DNA of 64,000 nucleotides from JACVRW01 sp963734025 (GCA_963734025.1 CAVTFR010000013.1:62001-126000), one strand, 5' to 3'. Counted from the stretch's first letter, positions 49,735 through 58,615 are shown. Numbers and translations are program-made. Notes: generated by a model not told the origin, from the sequence alone.

Positions 49735-50928
49735 CTACAGCTCGGCGGCCCGAGCGCGGGCGGCCTGACGGACCAGGTGGTCGCGCTCGGCGACGTTCGT
49801 CGCGCGCTGGGCGGCCTCGACGTACGCCGTGGCGGCAGCGGGCAGGTCGCCGTCGAGCTCGTGCAGGTGGCCGCGGACGGCATGCCACCGGTGGCGGTCG
49901 CCGAGCACCTCGCGCAGCCGATCGGTCTCGAGCAGCCCCGCGGCGGGACCGAGGACGTGGCCGACCGCGACCGCGCGGCCGAGCACGGCGGCGGGGTCCT
50001 GGCGGACCGGGTCGTCGGTGAGGGCGACGAGGTCGTCGTACCAGGCGAGGATCTGCGGCCAGTCGGTCTCCTCGGCGCTGGCCGCGTCGTCGTGCAGGGC
50101 GGCGATGGCGGCCTCGATCTGGTAGCGCCCGGGGCGCTGAACGGCCAGCGCCGATTGCAGGACGCGCACGCCCTCGGCGATCTCGCGGGTGTCCCACAGG
50201 CCACGGTCCTGCCGGTCGAGCGTGACGATGCGACCCTCTGAGTCGAATCGCGCCGGGAGGCGGGCGTGGTTGAGGAGCATTAGCGCGAGCAGCCCGCGCG
50301 CCTCCGGTTCCTCGGTGGCGAGGGTGAGTTGGCGGGCGAGCCGGATCGCCTCGCGCGCCAGGTCCACCCGGCCCGCGTGGCCGGCCGTGTAGACGAGGTA
50401 GAGCACGCGCAGCACGACGGCGAGGTCACCGGGCTGGTCCAGGCGGCGCCCCCGCAGGGCGCGCTTGGCCCGGCTGATCCGCTGCGCCATCGTCGCCTCC
50501 GGCACGAAGAAGGCGTCGGCGATCTCCCGGGTGGTGAGGCCGCCGACGGCGCGCAGGGTCAGCGCCACCTGGGAGGCGGGCGCGAGGTCGGAATGACAGC
50601 AGCAGAAGAGCAGGAAGAGGGTGTCGTCGCCCTCCTCGGTGGAGGCCGGCCGCGACGGCTCGGCGTACGTCTCCTCCTCGCGGCGGTGACGGGCGGCCTC
50701 GCTGCGGCGGGCGTCGACGAGCCGCCGGGTCGCGACCGTCGCCAGCCACGCGCGCGGGTCGCGCGGCGGGTGGTCGGGCCACACCCGCAGTGCCTCCAGC
50801 AGCGCCTCCTGCAACGCGTCCTCGGCGGCATCGAAGTCCTCGCCTCGCCGCACCAGGCCGGCGAGCACCCGAGGGACGAGGGCGCGCAGCGCGCCCTCGT
50901 CCAGCGGTTGGGTCGGCTCGTCGATCAC
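49735..50928 (-). CDS. ECF sigma factor, YCII-associated type, second copy in the window
   Basis: 397 residues. Region 2 (EDALQEALLEALRVWPDHPPRDPRAWLATVATRRLVDARR) and region 4 (SQVALTLRAVGGLTTREIADAFFVPEATMAQRISRAKRALR), then a helical C-terminal domain (TLATEEPEARGLLALMLLNHARLPARF; GRYQIEAAIAALHDD). Paralogous in plan to the sigma gene at 28.6-30.0 kb, but clearly diverged. Starts six bases after the YCII gene, with which it forms an operon. Confidence 0.9.
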   Translation of the reverse strand: MIDEPTQPLDEGALRALVPRVLAGLVRRGEDFDAAEDALQEALLEALRVWPDHPPRDPRAWLATVATRRLVDARRSEAARHRREEETYAEPSRPASTEEGDDTLFLLFCCCHSDLAPASQVALTLRAVGGLTTREIADAFFVPEATMAQRISRAKRALRGRRLDQPGDLAVVLRVLYLVYTAGHAGRVDLAREAIRLARQLTLATEEPEARGLLALMLLNHARLPARFDSEGRIVTLDRQDRGLWDTREIAEGVRVLQSALAVQRPGRYQIEAAIAALHDDAASAEETDWPQILAWYDDLVALTDDPVRQDPAAVLGRAVAVGHVLGPAAGLLETDRLREVLGDRHRWHAVRGHLHELDGDLPAAATAYVEAAQRATNVAERDHLVRQAARARAAEL

Positions 50929-50934
50929 GTCGGG

Positions 50935-51345
50935 TCAGTCGTCCGAGGGCGCCCCGGACATGACCTCCCGGACGTCGATCCACTCGTACAGCGGGCCCCC
51001 GCCCGGGCCGGGCTCGGAGGAGATGTAGGCCGCGAGCTCGACCGCGCGCTCGTGCGACTCCACGTCCACCATGTACCAGCCCGCCACGAGATCGCTGGTC
51101 TCGGGCAGCGGGCCGTCGGTGGTGACGGGCGCGGCGTCCGGGCCGCCGTAGCGCACCCAGGTCTGCGCCGGCGTGAGCGCCTGCCCGCCGACGTACTCGC
51201 CGTTCTCCCTGAGCAGCTCGCCGACGTGCTTGAGGAAGGCGAAGTGCGCCTCCACATCCTCGGGGGCCCACTGGTCCATCGGGGGGAAGGGATGGTGCGG
51301 CTCCGGGCCGCCGCGGTAGTGCTTGAGAAGCAGGTACTTCGGCAT
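50935..51345 (-). CDS. YCII-domain protein paired with the second sigma factor
   Basis: 136 residues: MPKYLLLKHYRGG, the loop DGPLPETSDLVAGWYMVDVESHERAVELAAYISSEPG and EWIDVREVM. Slightly longer than the two YCII copies near 30 kb and only distantly related to them. ATG 51345 has AGGAGACC just upstream. First gene of a YCII-sigma operon. Upstream, 51346-51662 separates it from the divergent ligase and holds no gene I can support. Confidence 0.86.
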   Translation of the reverse strand: MPKYLLLKHYRGGPEPHHPFPPMDQWAPEDVEAHFAFLKHVGELLRENGEYVGGQALTPAQTWVRYGGPDAAPVTTDGPLPETSDLVAGWYMVDVESHERAVELAAYISSEPGPGGGPLYEWIDVREVMSGAPSDD

Positions 51346-51662
51346 GGTGGTCTCCTGGTGTCGTGGGCCGCGCCTGTCGTGGCCCTTCAGCGGGTGAGCG
51401 GAGCCGGTCAGAGCTTCTCGACATGGAATCACTCGTTCAGCTCCCAGATCGTCGCGCCGGTTCGTCCGCGAGGTCGTGAGCGGCGCCGAGCCCGAGCCCC
51501 GGACGGCGCGTGACCCGCTGGCTCGTGGCGGCTGCGCTCGCGCTCGCGGGGGCGCGCGACCTGGCGGCGTTCGCGGCCGCCTCGTGGGCGGATCCCCAAT
51601 CCCAGGATTCTGGGAAGGTCGCGCGTCTCGCACAGTGCGCCTCGGGGATACTTCCGCCGCCG

Positions 51663-52640
51663 ATGATCGTCTCCGACCCGTTCGCCCAAATCGCCGACGA
51701 GGAACGCGAGCTCCTGCGGCCCGCGCCGCTGCCAAACCGGGTCGAACCGATGAAGGCCGTGCTCACCGATGAGCGCTTCTCCGACCCGGAGTGGATCTAC
51801 GAGCGCAAGCTCGACGGCATCCGCTGCATCGCAATCAAGGGCGAGCGAAACGTGAGGCTGCTGTCGCGAAACGACCTCAGTCTCAACGCCCGCTTCCCCG
51901 AGGTTGTCGAGGCGCTCGAGGCGGATGACGCCGAGCGGATCGTGCTCGACGGCGAGGTCGTGGCCTTCGACGGCGCCCAGACCAGCTTCGCTCGGCTGCA
52001 GCAGCGCGGCGAGCGCCCGGTGGCGGTCTTCTACTACGTCTTCGACCTGCTGCAGCTCGCCGGCCAAGACGTGACCGCGCTGCCACTCCGCGCGCGCAAG
52101 GCCCTGCTGCGGCGGGCCCTCGGCTTCCACGGCCCCGTGCGCCTCACACCCCACCGCAACCGCGACGGCGAGGCTCTGTACCGCGAGGCCTGCCGTAAGG
52201 GCTGGGAGGGCCTGATCGCCAAGCGCGCCGCCGCGCCGTACGTGCACGGGCGCTCACACGACTGGCTCAAGTTCAAGTGCTCAGCGGAACAGGAGCTCGT
52301 GATCGGCGGCTACACCGCCCCGCGCGGCAGCCGCACCGACCTCGGCGCTCTCCTGCTCGGCCATTACGAGGGGACGCGCCTGCGCTATGCGGGCAAGGTG
52401 GGCACGGGCTTCACGAGGGCTACGCTGCACGACCTCGCGGGCCGCCTCGCGCCGCTGCGGCGCGATGACACGCCGTTCGCCGACGAGGTCCGCGAGCGCG
52501 ATGTGACCTGGGTGGAGCCCGAGCTCGTGGCGCAGATCGGCTTCAGCGAGTGGACCCGCGACGGCCGCCTGCGCCACCCGCGCTTCCTGGGACTGCGCGA
52601 CGACAAGCCGGCCCGGGAGGTCGTAAGAGAGCGTCCGTGA
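51663..52640 (+). CDS. ATP-dependent DNA ligase, LigD-ligase-domain type
   Basis: 325 residues from ATG 51663. Motif I YERKLDGIRC with the AMP-accepting lysine, motif III LDGEVVAF, motif IV EGLIAKR, motif V DWLKFKC, then an OB-fold with VGTGFTRATLHDLAGRL and RFLGLRDDKPAREVV. This resembles the stand-alone ligase domain of LigD used in non-homologous end joining. There is no polymerase or nuclease domain, and no Ku in the window. The frame is open upstream to 51510, but that part has no conservation. Confidence 0.88.
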   Translation: MIVSDPFAQIADEERELLRPAPLPNRVEPMKAVLTDERFSDPEWIYERKLDGIRCIAIKGERNVRLLSRNDLSLNARFPEVVEALEADDAERIVLDGEVVAFDGAQTSFARLQQRGERPVAVFYYVFDLLQLAGQDVTALPLRARKALLRRALGFHGPVRLTPHRNRDGEALYREACRKGWEGLIAKRAAAPYVHGRSHDWLKFKCSAEQELVIGGYTAPRGSRTDLGALLLGHYEGTRLRYAGKVGTGFTRATLHDLAGRLAPLRRDDTPFADEVRERDVTWVEPELVAQIGFSEWTRDGRLRHPRFLGLRDDKPAREVVRERP

Positions 52641-52721
52641 CGCGGTAGCCACGGTGGAACCGGACCACGAAGTCCAGCCCGCCGCTGATCAGCTCCTCAC
52701 CCTGGACGCGCTCACGGGCGC

Positions 52722-53144
52722 TCAGAATGCCGCAGCCGCGGCCTCGGCGACCGTCGTGTCCTGCTCGCCGTCGCCGCCACTGACACCGACCGCGCCGACG
52801 ACCTGGCCGTCGCGCTTGAGCGGGATGCCGCCGGCGAAGACCATCACGCGACCCTTGTTGGACTCCTGGATGCCGTAGAACTGGCCTCCGGGCTGGGAAT
52901 TCTCGGCGAGGTCGGCCGTCGGCAGATCGAACGCCCGCGCGGTGAACGCCTTGTTGATCGCGATGTCCACGCTGCCGATCCACGCTCCGTCCATGCGAAC
53001 GTGAGAGACGAGGTTGCCGCCGGCGTCGACGACGGCGATGTTCTGCGGCTGCCCTATCTCGCGCGCGGAGTCCTCAGCGGCCGCCGTCACCCGGCGTGCG
53101 TCCTCGAGCGACACGGTCCCTTGCGAGGTGGTGGTGCTTGCCAT
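52722..53144 (-). CDS. GlcG/HbpS family heme-binding protein (DUF336)
   Basis: 140 residues: SLEDARRVTAAAEDSAREIGQP, VVDAGGNLVSHVRMDGAWIGSVDIAINKAFTARAF, GIQESNKGRVMVFAGGIPL and GAVGVSGGDGEQDTTVAEAAAAAF. The family includes extracellular HbpS, which binds heme or iron, and GlcG of unknown role; no signal peptide is seen here. Gap 52641-52721 and the upstream part contain nothing else recognisable. Confidence 0.87.
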   Translation of the reverse strand: MASTTTSQGTVSLEDARRVTAAAEDSAREIGQPQNIAVVDAGGNLVSHVRMDGAWIGSVDIAINKAFTARAFDLPTADLAENSQPGGQFYGIQESNKGRVMVFAGGIPLKRDGQVVGAVGVSGGDGEQDTTVAEAAAAAF

Positions 53145-53345
53145 CGATCGTTCTCTCCTTGTCTGGTGCCAGGGCGGTCAGCCCGAGCGCCCGTTTCCTG
53201 GTGCTAATACCCGTGCGGGTCGTGCGCAAGCCCAGGTGCTCGCAGCCGCGGTCGGTATCGCGACCGTTGGTAAGAGTGGAGCACCTCGTCGACCGGCGAG
53301 TGGGTTCGCCGAGGTAACCACACTTCGACGACGGGACCTGCCGGC

Positions 53346-53531
53346 TACGCCTTCGGTCACGTAGATGGTCTGACCGAGCGGATGGGTGTGCCAGGCGGTG
53401 CGCGCCTCGGGGGTGAAGTGAACGAGGTTGGCCTGGACGCGGGCCGGCGCCGGCGCCGCGGCGACAGCGTCGATGTAGACCTGTCCGGTGAGCCATTCCG
53501 CAGGGCCCTTCGCCGTGGGGCATGACGCCAT
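53346..53531 (-). pseudogene. Cupin (mandelonitrile lyase-like), 3'-truncated
   Basis: About 62 residues from ATG 53531 match the first half of a small cupin: PAEWLTGQVYIDAV, NLVHFTPEARTAWHTHPLGQTIYVTEGV with the metal-binding HxH. Similarity ends abruptly; the second cupin motif is missing and the frame continues to 53178 in arginine-rich filler. Evidence of gene decay between the GlcG gene and the alcohol dehydrogenase gene. Confidence 0.65.
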
Positions 53532-53603
53532 TCGTGGGGTGCCCTGCCAATACCCCCGTCACAGAGCCTCCCACCTCCACGTGAGACGCGCTTTGATGTA
53601 GCC

Positions 53604-54641
53604 ATGCGTGCTGCCCTCTTCGTTGAACCCCACCACATCGAGGTCGGTGACCGGCCGGACCCGGTGATCGCCGAACCGACCGACGCGATCGTCCGCGTCG
53701 TGCTCGCGTGCGTCTGCGGCTCGGACCTCTGGTACTACCGCGGCGACTCGCCGTTCGAGCCGGGTCCGATCGGCCACGAGTTCGTCGGCGTCGTCGAAGA
53801 CGTCGGCGCGGACGTGCGCAACGTCAAGGCGGGCGACTTCGTGATCGCGCCCTTCGCGTTCAGCGACGGGACCTGCGCGCACTGCCGCCACGGGATCACG
53901 AGCGCGTGCATGAACGGCGGCTTCTACCCGATGAACGGTGACGGCGGCCAGGGGGAGGCCGTGCGCGTGCCGCTCGCCGACGGGTCCCTGGTCCAGGCCC
54001 CCGGCTCGGGACACTCCGACGAGCTGCTTGCGTCGCTGCTGACGCTTTCGGACGTGATGGCCACGGGCCATCATGCAGCTGTCTGCGCGGACGTGCGGCC
54101 GGGCGGCGTCGCTGCGGTTGTTGGTGACGGGGCCGTGGGCCTCTCCGGTGTCCTGGCGGCGAGGCGCCTGGGCGCCGAGCGCGTCATCGCGCTGAGCCGC
54201 AACCCTGACCGGCAGGGGGTCGCGCGCGAGTTCGGCGCCACCGACATCGTCGAACAACGCGGCGACGAGGCCACCGAAGCGGTCATGGAGCTCACCGGCG
54301 GCGTAGGCGTCGACGCCACGCTCGAATGCGTCGGAACGGGCCAGGCGATGGAGACAGCGCTGTCGATTGCGCGCCCCGGGTCGATGGTCGGGTACGTCGG
54401 CGTGCCGCACGGTGTGGAGCTGCCGATCGGCGAGATGTTCTTCCGCAACAAGGGCGTCCGCGGCGGGTCGGCGCCCGCGCGCGCCTACATCCCCGAACTG
54501 CTCGACGACGTCCTCGAGGGCCGCATCAACCCCGGCCGCGTCCTCGACTACGAGACCGACCTCGACGGCATCGCGGATGCCTACGCCGCGATGGACGAGC
54601 GGCGCGCGATCAAGTCGCTGGTGCGAGTAGGGGTGTTGTGA
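53604..54641 (+). CDS. Zinc-dependent alcohol dehydrogenase (MDR family)
   Basis: 345 residues. Catalytic zinc: CVCGSD (Cys) and GHEFVG (His-Glu). The structural zinc lobe has only three of the four cysteines (SDGTCAHCRHGITSAC, with Asp at the first position), a variant found in a defined subgroup. Rossmann segment AAVVGDGAVGLSGVLAARRLGAERVIAL. Substrate unknown. ATG 53604; no co-directional neighbour, so probably monocistronic. A scrap resembling the tRNA-Phe 3' end lies just behind it. Confidence 0.88.
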   Translation: MRAALFVEPHHIEVGDRPDPVIAEPTDAIVRVVLACVCGSDLWYYRGDSPFEPGPIGHEFVGVVEDVGADVRNVKAGDFVIAPFAFSDGTCAHCRHGITSACMNGGFYPMNGDGGQGEAVRVPLADGSLVQAPGSGHSDELLASLLTLSDVMATGHHAAVCADVRPGGVAAVVGDGAVGLSGVLAARRLGAERVIALSRNPDRQGVAREFGATDIVEQRGDEATEAVMELTGGVGVDATLECVGTGQAMETALSIARPGSMVGYVGVPHGVELPIGEMFFRNKGVRGGSAPARAYIPELLDDVLEGRINPGRVLDYETDLDGIADAYAAMDERRAIKSLVRVGVL

Positions 54642-54707
54642 TGGCGGCCTGGACAGAGGACGAGTGCATCGTCGACGTGCGATCCGGTGATCGACCGGGG
54701 CTGCGGG

Positions 54708-54728
54708 TCGATCGCGGCCCTCGCCATT
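54708..54728 (+). repeat. Possible third remnant of the tRNA-Phe 3' end
   Basis: 21 bases matching the displaced copy at 48611-48631 in 19 positions, including 13 consecutive bases GGCCCTCGCCATT (54716-54728). Nothing of the anticodon arm remains. It could mark an older integration boundary, or be chance in GC-rich DNA. Confidence 0.35.
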
Positions 54729-54734
54729 TCCGGG

Positions 54735-56156
54735 CTACTCCTCGCCGACGCTCTCCGCAAGCCGCTCGGCGAGCGCGATCGTGGAGAGGTTGGTGTTGGC
54801 CCGTGGAATGGTCGGCATGATCGAGGCGTCGGCGACGAGCAGCCCGTCGACCCCGTTGACGCCGCCGCGGCCATCGACGACCTTGCCGATTGCGCATGTC
54901 GCGACGGGATGGAAGAAGCCACGTGCGGCTCGCCGCACGTGTGTGTGCGCGTCCACCTCCGGACCAGGGCGCGACTCGGGGCCGGCGTAGCTCGACACGG
55001 GTTCGCGGCCGGTGAGCCGCCGGAGCGCCTCGATGCCCTCGGCGACCACCTCGGCGTCGCGCTCGTCCGACAGGAAGCCGTGATCGATGGCCAGCGGTGC
55101 CCGGGGGTCGGGTGACGTCAGGCGGACCGAGCCGCGGGAATGAGGCTTCATCGCGAACACGGCAACGCTCACCTCGTAGCCGTTCTCATCCGCCGGATCG
55201 ATGCCTGGGAACAGGAAGAGGTCCGATAGCCCTTCCGCGCAAACGCTGCTCGCGAGGGCGACGGTCACCTGTGCCATGAACAGCGGCTGCGAGCGCTCGA
55301 ACTCGGCCGCCTCGCGCTGCAGCCGCGGCGTGCCCTCGTAGCCGAAGCCCACGCCGACGTGGTCGCACAGACCCTCGCCAACAGGCAGGTCCCGCTCCGG
55401 GCCGATGCCGCTGCGAAGGAGGATTCCGGGCGAACCGTAGGCGCCCGCGGCGAGCACGATCGTCTCCGCCTGAAGCTCGCCGGCCGATGTCGCGACGCCG
55501 ACCGCTCGGTCGCCCGACAGCAGGACGCGGTCGACGAGCGTGTCACCCAGGATGGTCAGATTGTCGCGTTCGCGGGCCGGGTCGAGGTAGGCGAAGGCCG
55601 TGTTCCAGCGGGTCGTGCCGACCGCGTTCACCGCGTGCATGATCGCGTCGTCACCAACCGCCTCGGCAAACGCGCGATGCCAGGGCGTCAGCTCGTCGCG
55701 CGTCAGCAGGCGGACACGCAGCTCACGCTCCGCCCGCCGCAGGTACGGCTCAATCGCCTCGTGGCTCCAGCCCTCGCCCCACTCGTCGTAGTCGGCGGGA
55801 GCGCCCGGAAGCACGACACAGGCGTTGTGCGCGGAGCAGCCACCCAGGATCCTCGCGCGAAGCTGGGAACGGTCCTCGCGGTCGGTCTCCCAGGCATGCG
55901 AGAAGGCGAGCCGACGCCCATCGAGCATGTCCTCGGGCCAGCGCCCTTGCGCGTGAGAGCCGTAGTCGGGGCCGGCCTCAACGAGGCACACTCGCCGGCC
56001 GTCCTCGCTGAGGCGCGCAGCCAGCACACAACCGGCAGAGCCGCCGCCCGCGACCAGCACGTCGAAGCGCGTGCCTCGAGCCACGCGGCGGACGATATCG
56101 GCAGCGCAGGTGCGTCCACGCGGCCGCGGGCTCCGGCTCCTCGTGGCTGAGCTCAT
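54735..56156 (-). CDS. GMC-family FAD oxidoreductase (choline dehydrogenase-like)
   Basis: 473 residues. FAD-binding VLVAGGGSAGCVLAARLSEDG and VEAGPDYG, GMC signature region ARILGGCSAHNACVVLPGAPADYDEW, second GMC signature GAYGSPGILLRSGIGP, and the C-terminal active-site His in GFFHPVATC plus NTNLSTIALAERLAE. It would oxidise an alcohol, choline-like or otherwise. The first 28 residues are basic and unlike the family, so the true start may be downstream. Divergent from a TetR gene across a perfect palindrome, suggesting local regulation. Confidence 0.88.
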   Translation of the reverse strand: MSSATRSRSPRPRGRTCAADIVRRVARGTRFDVLVAGGGSAGCVLAARLSEDGRRVCLVEAGPDYGSHAQGRWPEDMLDGRRLAFSHAWETDREDRSQLRARILGGCSAHNACVVLPGAPADYDEWGEGWSHEAIEPYLRRAERELRVRLLTRDELTPWHRAFAEAVGDDAIMHAVNAVGTTRWNTAFAYLDPARERDNLTILGDTLVDRVLLSGDRAVGVATSAGELQAETIVLAAGAYGSPGILLRSGIGPERDLPVGEGLCDHVGVGFGYEGTPRLQREAAEFERSQPLFMAQVTVALASSVCAEGLSDLFLFPGIDPADENGYEVSVAVFAMKPHSRGSVRLTSPDPRAPLAIDHGFLSDERDAEVVAEGIEALRRLTGREPVSSYAGPESRPGPEVDAHTHVRRAARGFFHPVATCAIGKVVDGRGGVNGVDGLLVADASIMPTIPRANTNLSTIALAERLAESVGEE

Positions 56157-56195
56157 GCGCCTTGTCGGCGCGACCTCCCTTGGCGTTCGCGGTTA

Positions 56196-56213
56196 ACATA
56201 CATGCATGTATGT
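56196..56213. promoter_or_regulatory. 18-bp perfect palindrome, likely TetR operator
   Basis: ACATACATGCATGTATGT, self-complementary with no spacer, AT-rich against the GC-rich surroundings. It lies between the divergent GMC oxidoreductase and TetR genes, 39 bases from the GMC start and 19 bases before ATG 56233. Confidence 0.75.
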
Positions 56214-56232
56214 ATCAGAGCGAGAGCGGCCG

Positions 56233-56844
56233 ATGAGCCGCCGCACGCAGGCGGACCGGCGCGCGCACACTCGCAGCGCGCTGCTCGAGTCGGCCGCCAG
56301 GGGTCTGTCCCGCTACGGCTATGGAAACCTCACGCTCGAGTGGGTGGCGACCGACGCCGGCTACACCCGCGGAGCGCTCTATCACCAGTTCAGGGACAAG
56401 GAGGACCTGGCGCTCGCGGTGCTCGACTGGGTCGACGAGACCTGGAGAGAGGAGGTCGGCCCACTCGTCGACCAAGAGGCCGAGCCGGTCGACGCGCTGA
56501 TCGCGTTGGCGCGCGGTCACGCCGTCTTCTGCCGCCGCGACGTCGCGCGCGTGGCGATGGCGCTCAGGATGGAGTTCAGCGGTCAGGACCACGCCGTCGG
56601 CCGCCACCTCGAGCAGGTCACACAAGGCCTCGTCAAGCGCTGCACGCGTCTGATCAACGCCGGGCGCAGGGCCGGGACGATCCCGCCCGGCCCACCGGCG
56701 AGGGCGGTGGCGCTCGCGTTCACCGGCGCGATGGAGGGCGCGGTGATCGAGCTCGCCGGACAGGCGCCGCATGACGAGCTGCTCGCGGCGCGAGCGGCCG
56801 CCGGCGCGCTCGGGATCGGCCCCGATCACTTCACGAGCGCATGA
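56233..56844 (+). CDS. TetR-family transcriptional regulator
   Basis: 203 residues from ATG 56233 (MSRRTQADRRAHTRSALLESAARGL). Helix-turn-helix LTLEWVATDAGYTRGALYHQFRDKEDLA; all-helical C domain. An in-frame ATG at 56206 would add nine residues, but it lies inside the palindromic operator and lacks a ribosome site. Likely controls itself, the DUF2867 gene (ATGA overlap) and perhaps the divergent GMC oxidoreductase. Confidence 0.88.
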   Translation: MSRRTQADRRAHTRSALLESAARGLSRYGYGNLTLEWVATDAGYTRGALYHQFRDKEDLALAVLDWVDETWREEVGPLVDQEAEPVDALIALARGHAVFCRRDVARVAMALRMEFSGQDHAVGRHLEQVTQGLVKRCTRLINAGRRAGTIPPGPPARAVALAFTGAMEGAVIELAGQAPHDELLAARAAAGALGIGPDHFTSA

Positions 56845-57416
56845 AGCTCCCGAACAACGCCCACACGTCCCAACCGTGGCGGATCCACGAGCTCACTCCG
56901 GACTTTCGGATCGAGGACGTCTGGCAGCTGCCGGGAAGCGGCGGCCCGGACGACTTCCCCCGGCTCGTCCGGCGCTTTGTCGCGAGCGATCCCTCCCGGG
57001 GTTCGTCCGGTGCCAGCCGCGTGCTGTTCGCGATTCGATGGAGGCTCGGAGAGCTGCTTCGCTGGGACAATCCCGGCGCGGGGATCGGCTCGAGGGTGCC
57101 CACGCTTCGCGACCGGTTGCCGCCGGATCTGCGGAATGCCCCGGGCCCGAACTTCGACGCCCTCCCGTTCAGCCCGCTTTACCTGACGGAGGACGAGTTC
57201 GCCGCGGAGGTCGCGAACCGGACCATGCACGGGGTCATGCACATCGGCCGGGTCGCGGACGCGACGGGCGGCGGCTTCCGGGCTCGAATGGCGGTGCTGG
57301 TCAAGCCGAACGGGCTGCTCGGCGAGGCGTACATGGTCGCGATCAGGCCGTTCCGGCACCTGATCGTCTACCCCGCGATGATGCGGAGGATCGAGCGGGA
57401 GATCGGGCAGCGCTAG
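56841..57416 (+). CDS. DUF2867 family protein
   Basis: 191 residues. The DUF2867 pattern is visible: HTSQPWRIHELTPDFRIEDVWQLPG at the start, VLFAIRWRLGELLRWD, YLTEDEFAAEVANRTMHGVMH and RMAVLVKPNGLLGEAYMVAIRPFRHLIVYPAMMRRIER at the end. Function unknown; related domains follow NAD-binding epimerase-like proteins in other bacteria. Overlaps the TetR gene by four bases. Convergent with nhaA, three bases apart. Confidence 0.8.
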   Translation: MKLPNNAHTSQPWRIHELTPDFRIEDVWQLPGSGGPDDFPRLVRRFVASDPSRGSSGASRVLFAIRWRLGELLRWDNPGAGIGSRVPTLRDRLPPDLRNAPGPNFDALPFSPLYLTEDEFAAEVANRTMHGVMHIGRVADATGGGFRARMAVLVKPNGLLGEAYMVAIRPFRHLIVYPAMMRRIEREIGQR

Positions 57417-57419
57417 CGG

Positions 57420-58571
57420 TTAGCGGCGCAACAGCGCGGCCCCGACGATCCCGCTCGTCAGCGAGGCCGCGAGGATGCCGATCTTCGCGATGTTCGCGAG
57501 CTGATCGTCCTCGTAGGCGAGCTCCGCGATGAACAGCGAGACGGTGAAGCCGATCCCGCCGAGCGCGGCCACCCCCGGGACGCTGCGGCGCTCGGCCCCC
57601 TCGGGCAGGCTGCCCCAGCCACGCCACAGCGCAAGCAGCGTCGCGGCGCTGATCCCGCTCAGCTTGCCGATCACGAGCCCGAGGAAGATCGCCCAGGCGA
57701 GCCGGCTCTGGAGGGCGTCCTCGAGGTTCTTGGCGCCCAGGTCGATGCCTGCGTTGGCGAGCGCGAACAGTGGCACCACGACGAACGCGCTGACCGGATG
57801 CAGCCCGTGCTCGAGCGTGGTGAGGATGTTCCGGCCGCCGACCGGACGGGCGGGACACAGGAGCCCGAGCGCGACGCCGGCAATCGTGGCGTGCACGCCC
57901 GACTCGTGCATCGCGAGCCACGCGGCGATCCCCACGGCTACATAGACGAGGATCGACCGGACGCCGACGGCCCGCAGCGCCACGACCGCCGCGAGCACCG
58001 CGAGGGCGGCCAGGAGCCAGCCAACCGCGATGCCCTCCGAGTAGAAGACGGCGATCAGGATGATCGCAATCAGGTCGTCGACGATCGCGATCGCCAGCAG
58101 GAACAGCTTCACGCCGGAGGAGATGCGATCGCCGAGGAGCGCCATCACGCCGATTGCGAAGGCGATATCCGTGGCCGTCGGGATCGCCCAGCCCGACGCC
58201 CCCTCACCGCCGGCGTTCACGGCGACGAAGATCAACGCCGGGAGCAGCACTCCCCCAAGCGCCGCCGCGACCGGGAGCACCGCGGCGCTCCGCTCCCTGA
58301 GCTCTCCGACCACGAGCTCGCGCTTGATCTCCAGGCCGACGACGAAGAAGAACAGAGCCATCAGCCCGTCGTTGACCCAGTGGCGCAGGTCGTTGTCCAG
58401 GTGGAGGCCGGCGACCTCGAAGCCGACTTCGAAGTCCCAGACGTCGGCGTAAGCCTGGTCGGCCGGGCTGTTCGCCCACACCAGTGCCACAACCGTGGCC
58501 AACGCCAGCGCCACACCGCCCGCGGCCTCCTCGTGGAGGAAGTCCGTCAGCGGATCGACGAACCGCTTCAC
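57420..58571 (-). CDS. nhaA: Na+/H+ antiporter NhaA
   Basis: 383 residues, about 12 membrane helices. Exchanges sodium for protons. Transport-site aspartates are intact: ATDIAFAIG (Asp 133 equivalent) and AIAIVDDLIAI (Asp 163-164 equivalents). N-terminal FLHEEAAGGVALALATVVALVWANS and the FFFVVGLEIKREL segment are family hallmarks. ATG 58571. Single gene; upstream it is divergent from the XRE-cupin regulator with 44 bases between. Confidence 0.93.
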   Translation of the reverse strand: MKRFVDPLTDFLHEEAAGGVALALATVVALVWANSPADQAYADVWDFEVGFEVAGLHLDNDLRHWVNDGLMALFFFVVGLEIKRELVVGELRERSAAVLPVAAALGGVLLPALIFVAVNAGGEGASGWAIPTATDIAFAIGVMALLGDRISSGVKLFLLAIAIVDDLIAIILIAVFYSEGIAVGWLLAALAVLAAVVALRAVGVRSILVYVAVGIAAWLAMHESGVHATIAGVALGLLCPARPVGGRNILTTLEHGLHPVSAFVVVPLFALANAGIDLGAKNLEDALQSRLAWAIFLGLVIGKLSGISAATLLALWRGWGSLPEGAERRSVPGVAALGGIGFTVSLFIAELAYEDDQLANIAKIGILAASLTSGIVGAALLRR

Positions 58572-58615
58572 GGCGGGCAGGCTATGGCCTGACCGCCACG
58601 GCGTAGCATCGGCAC

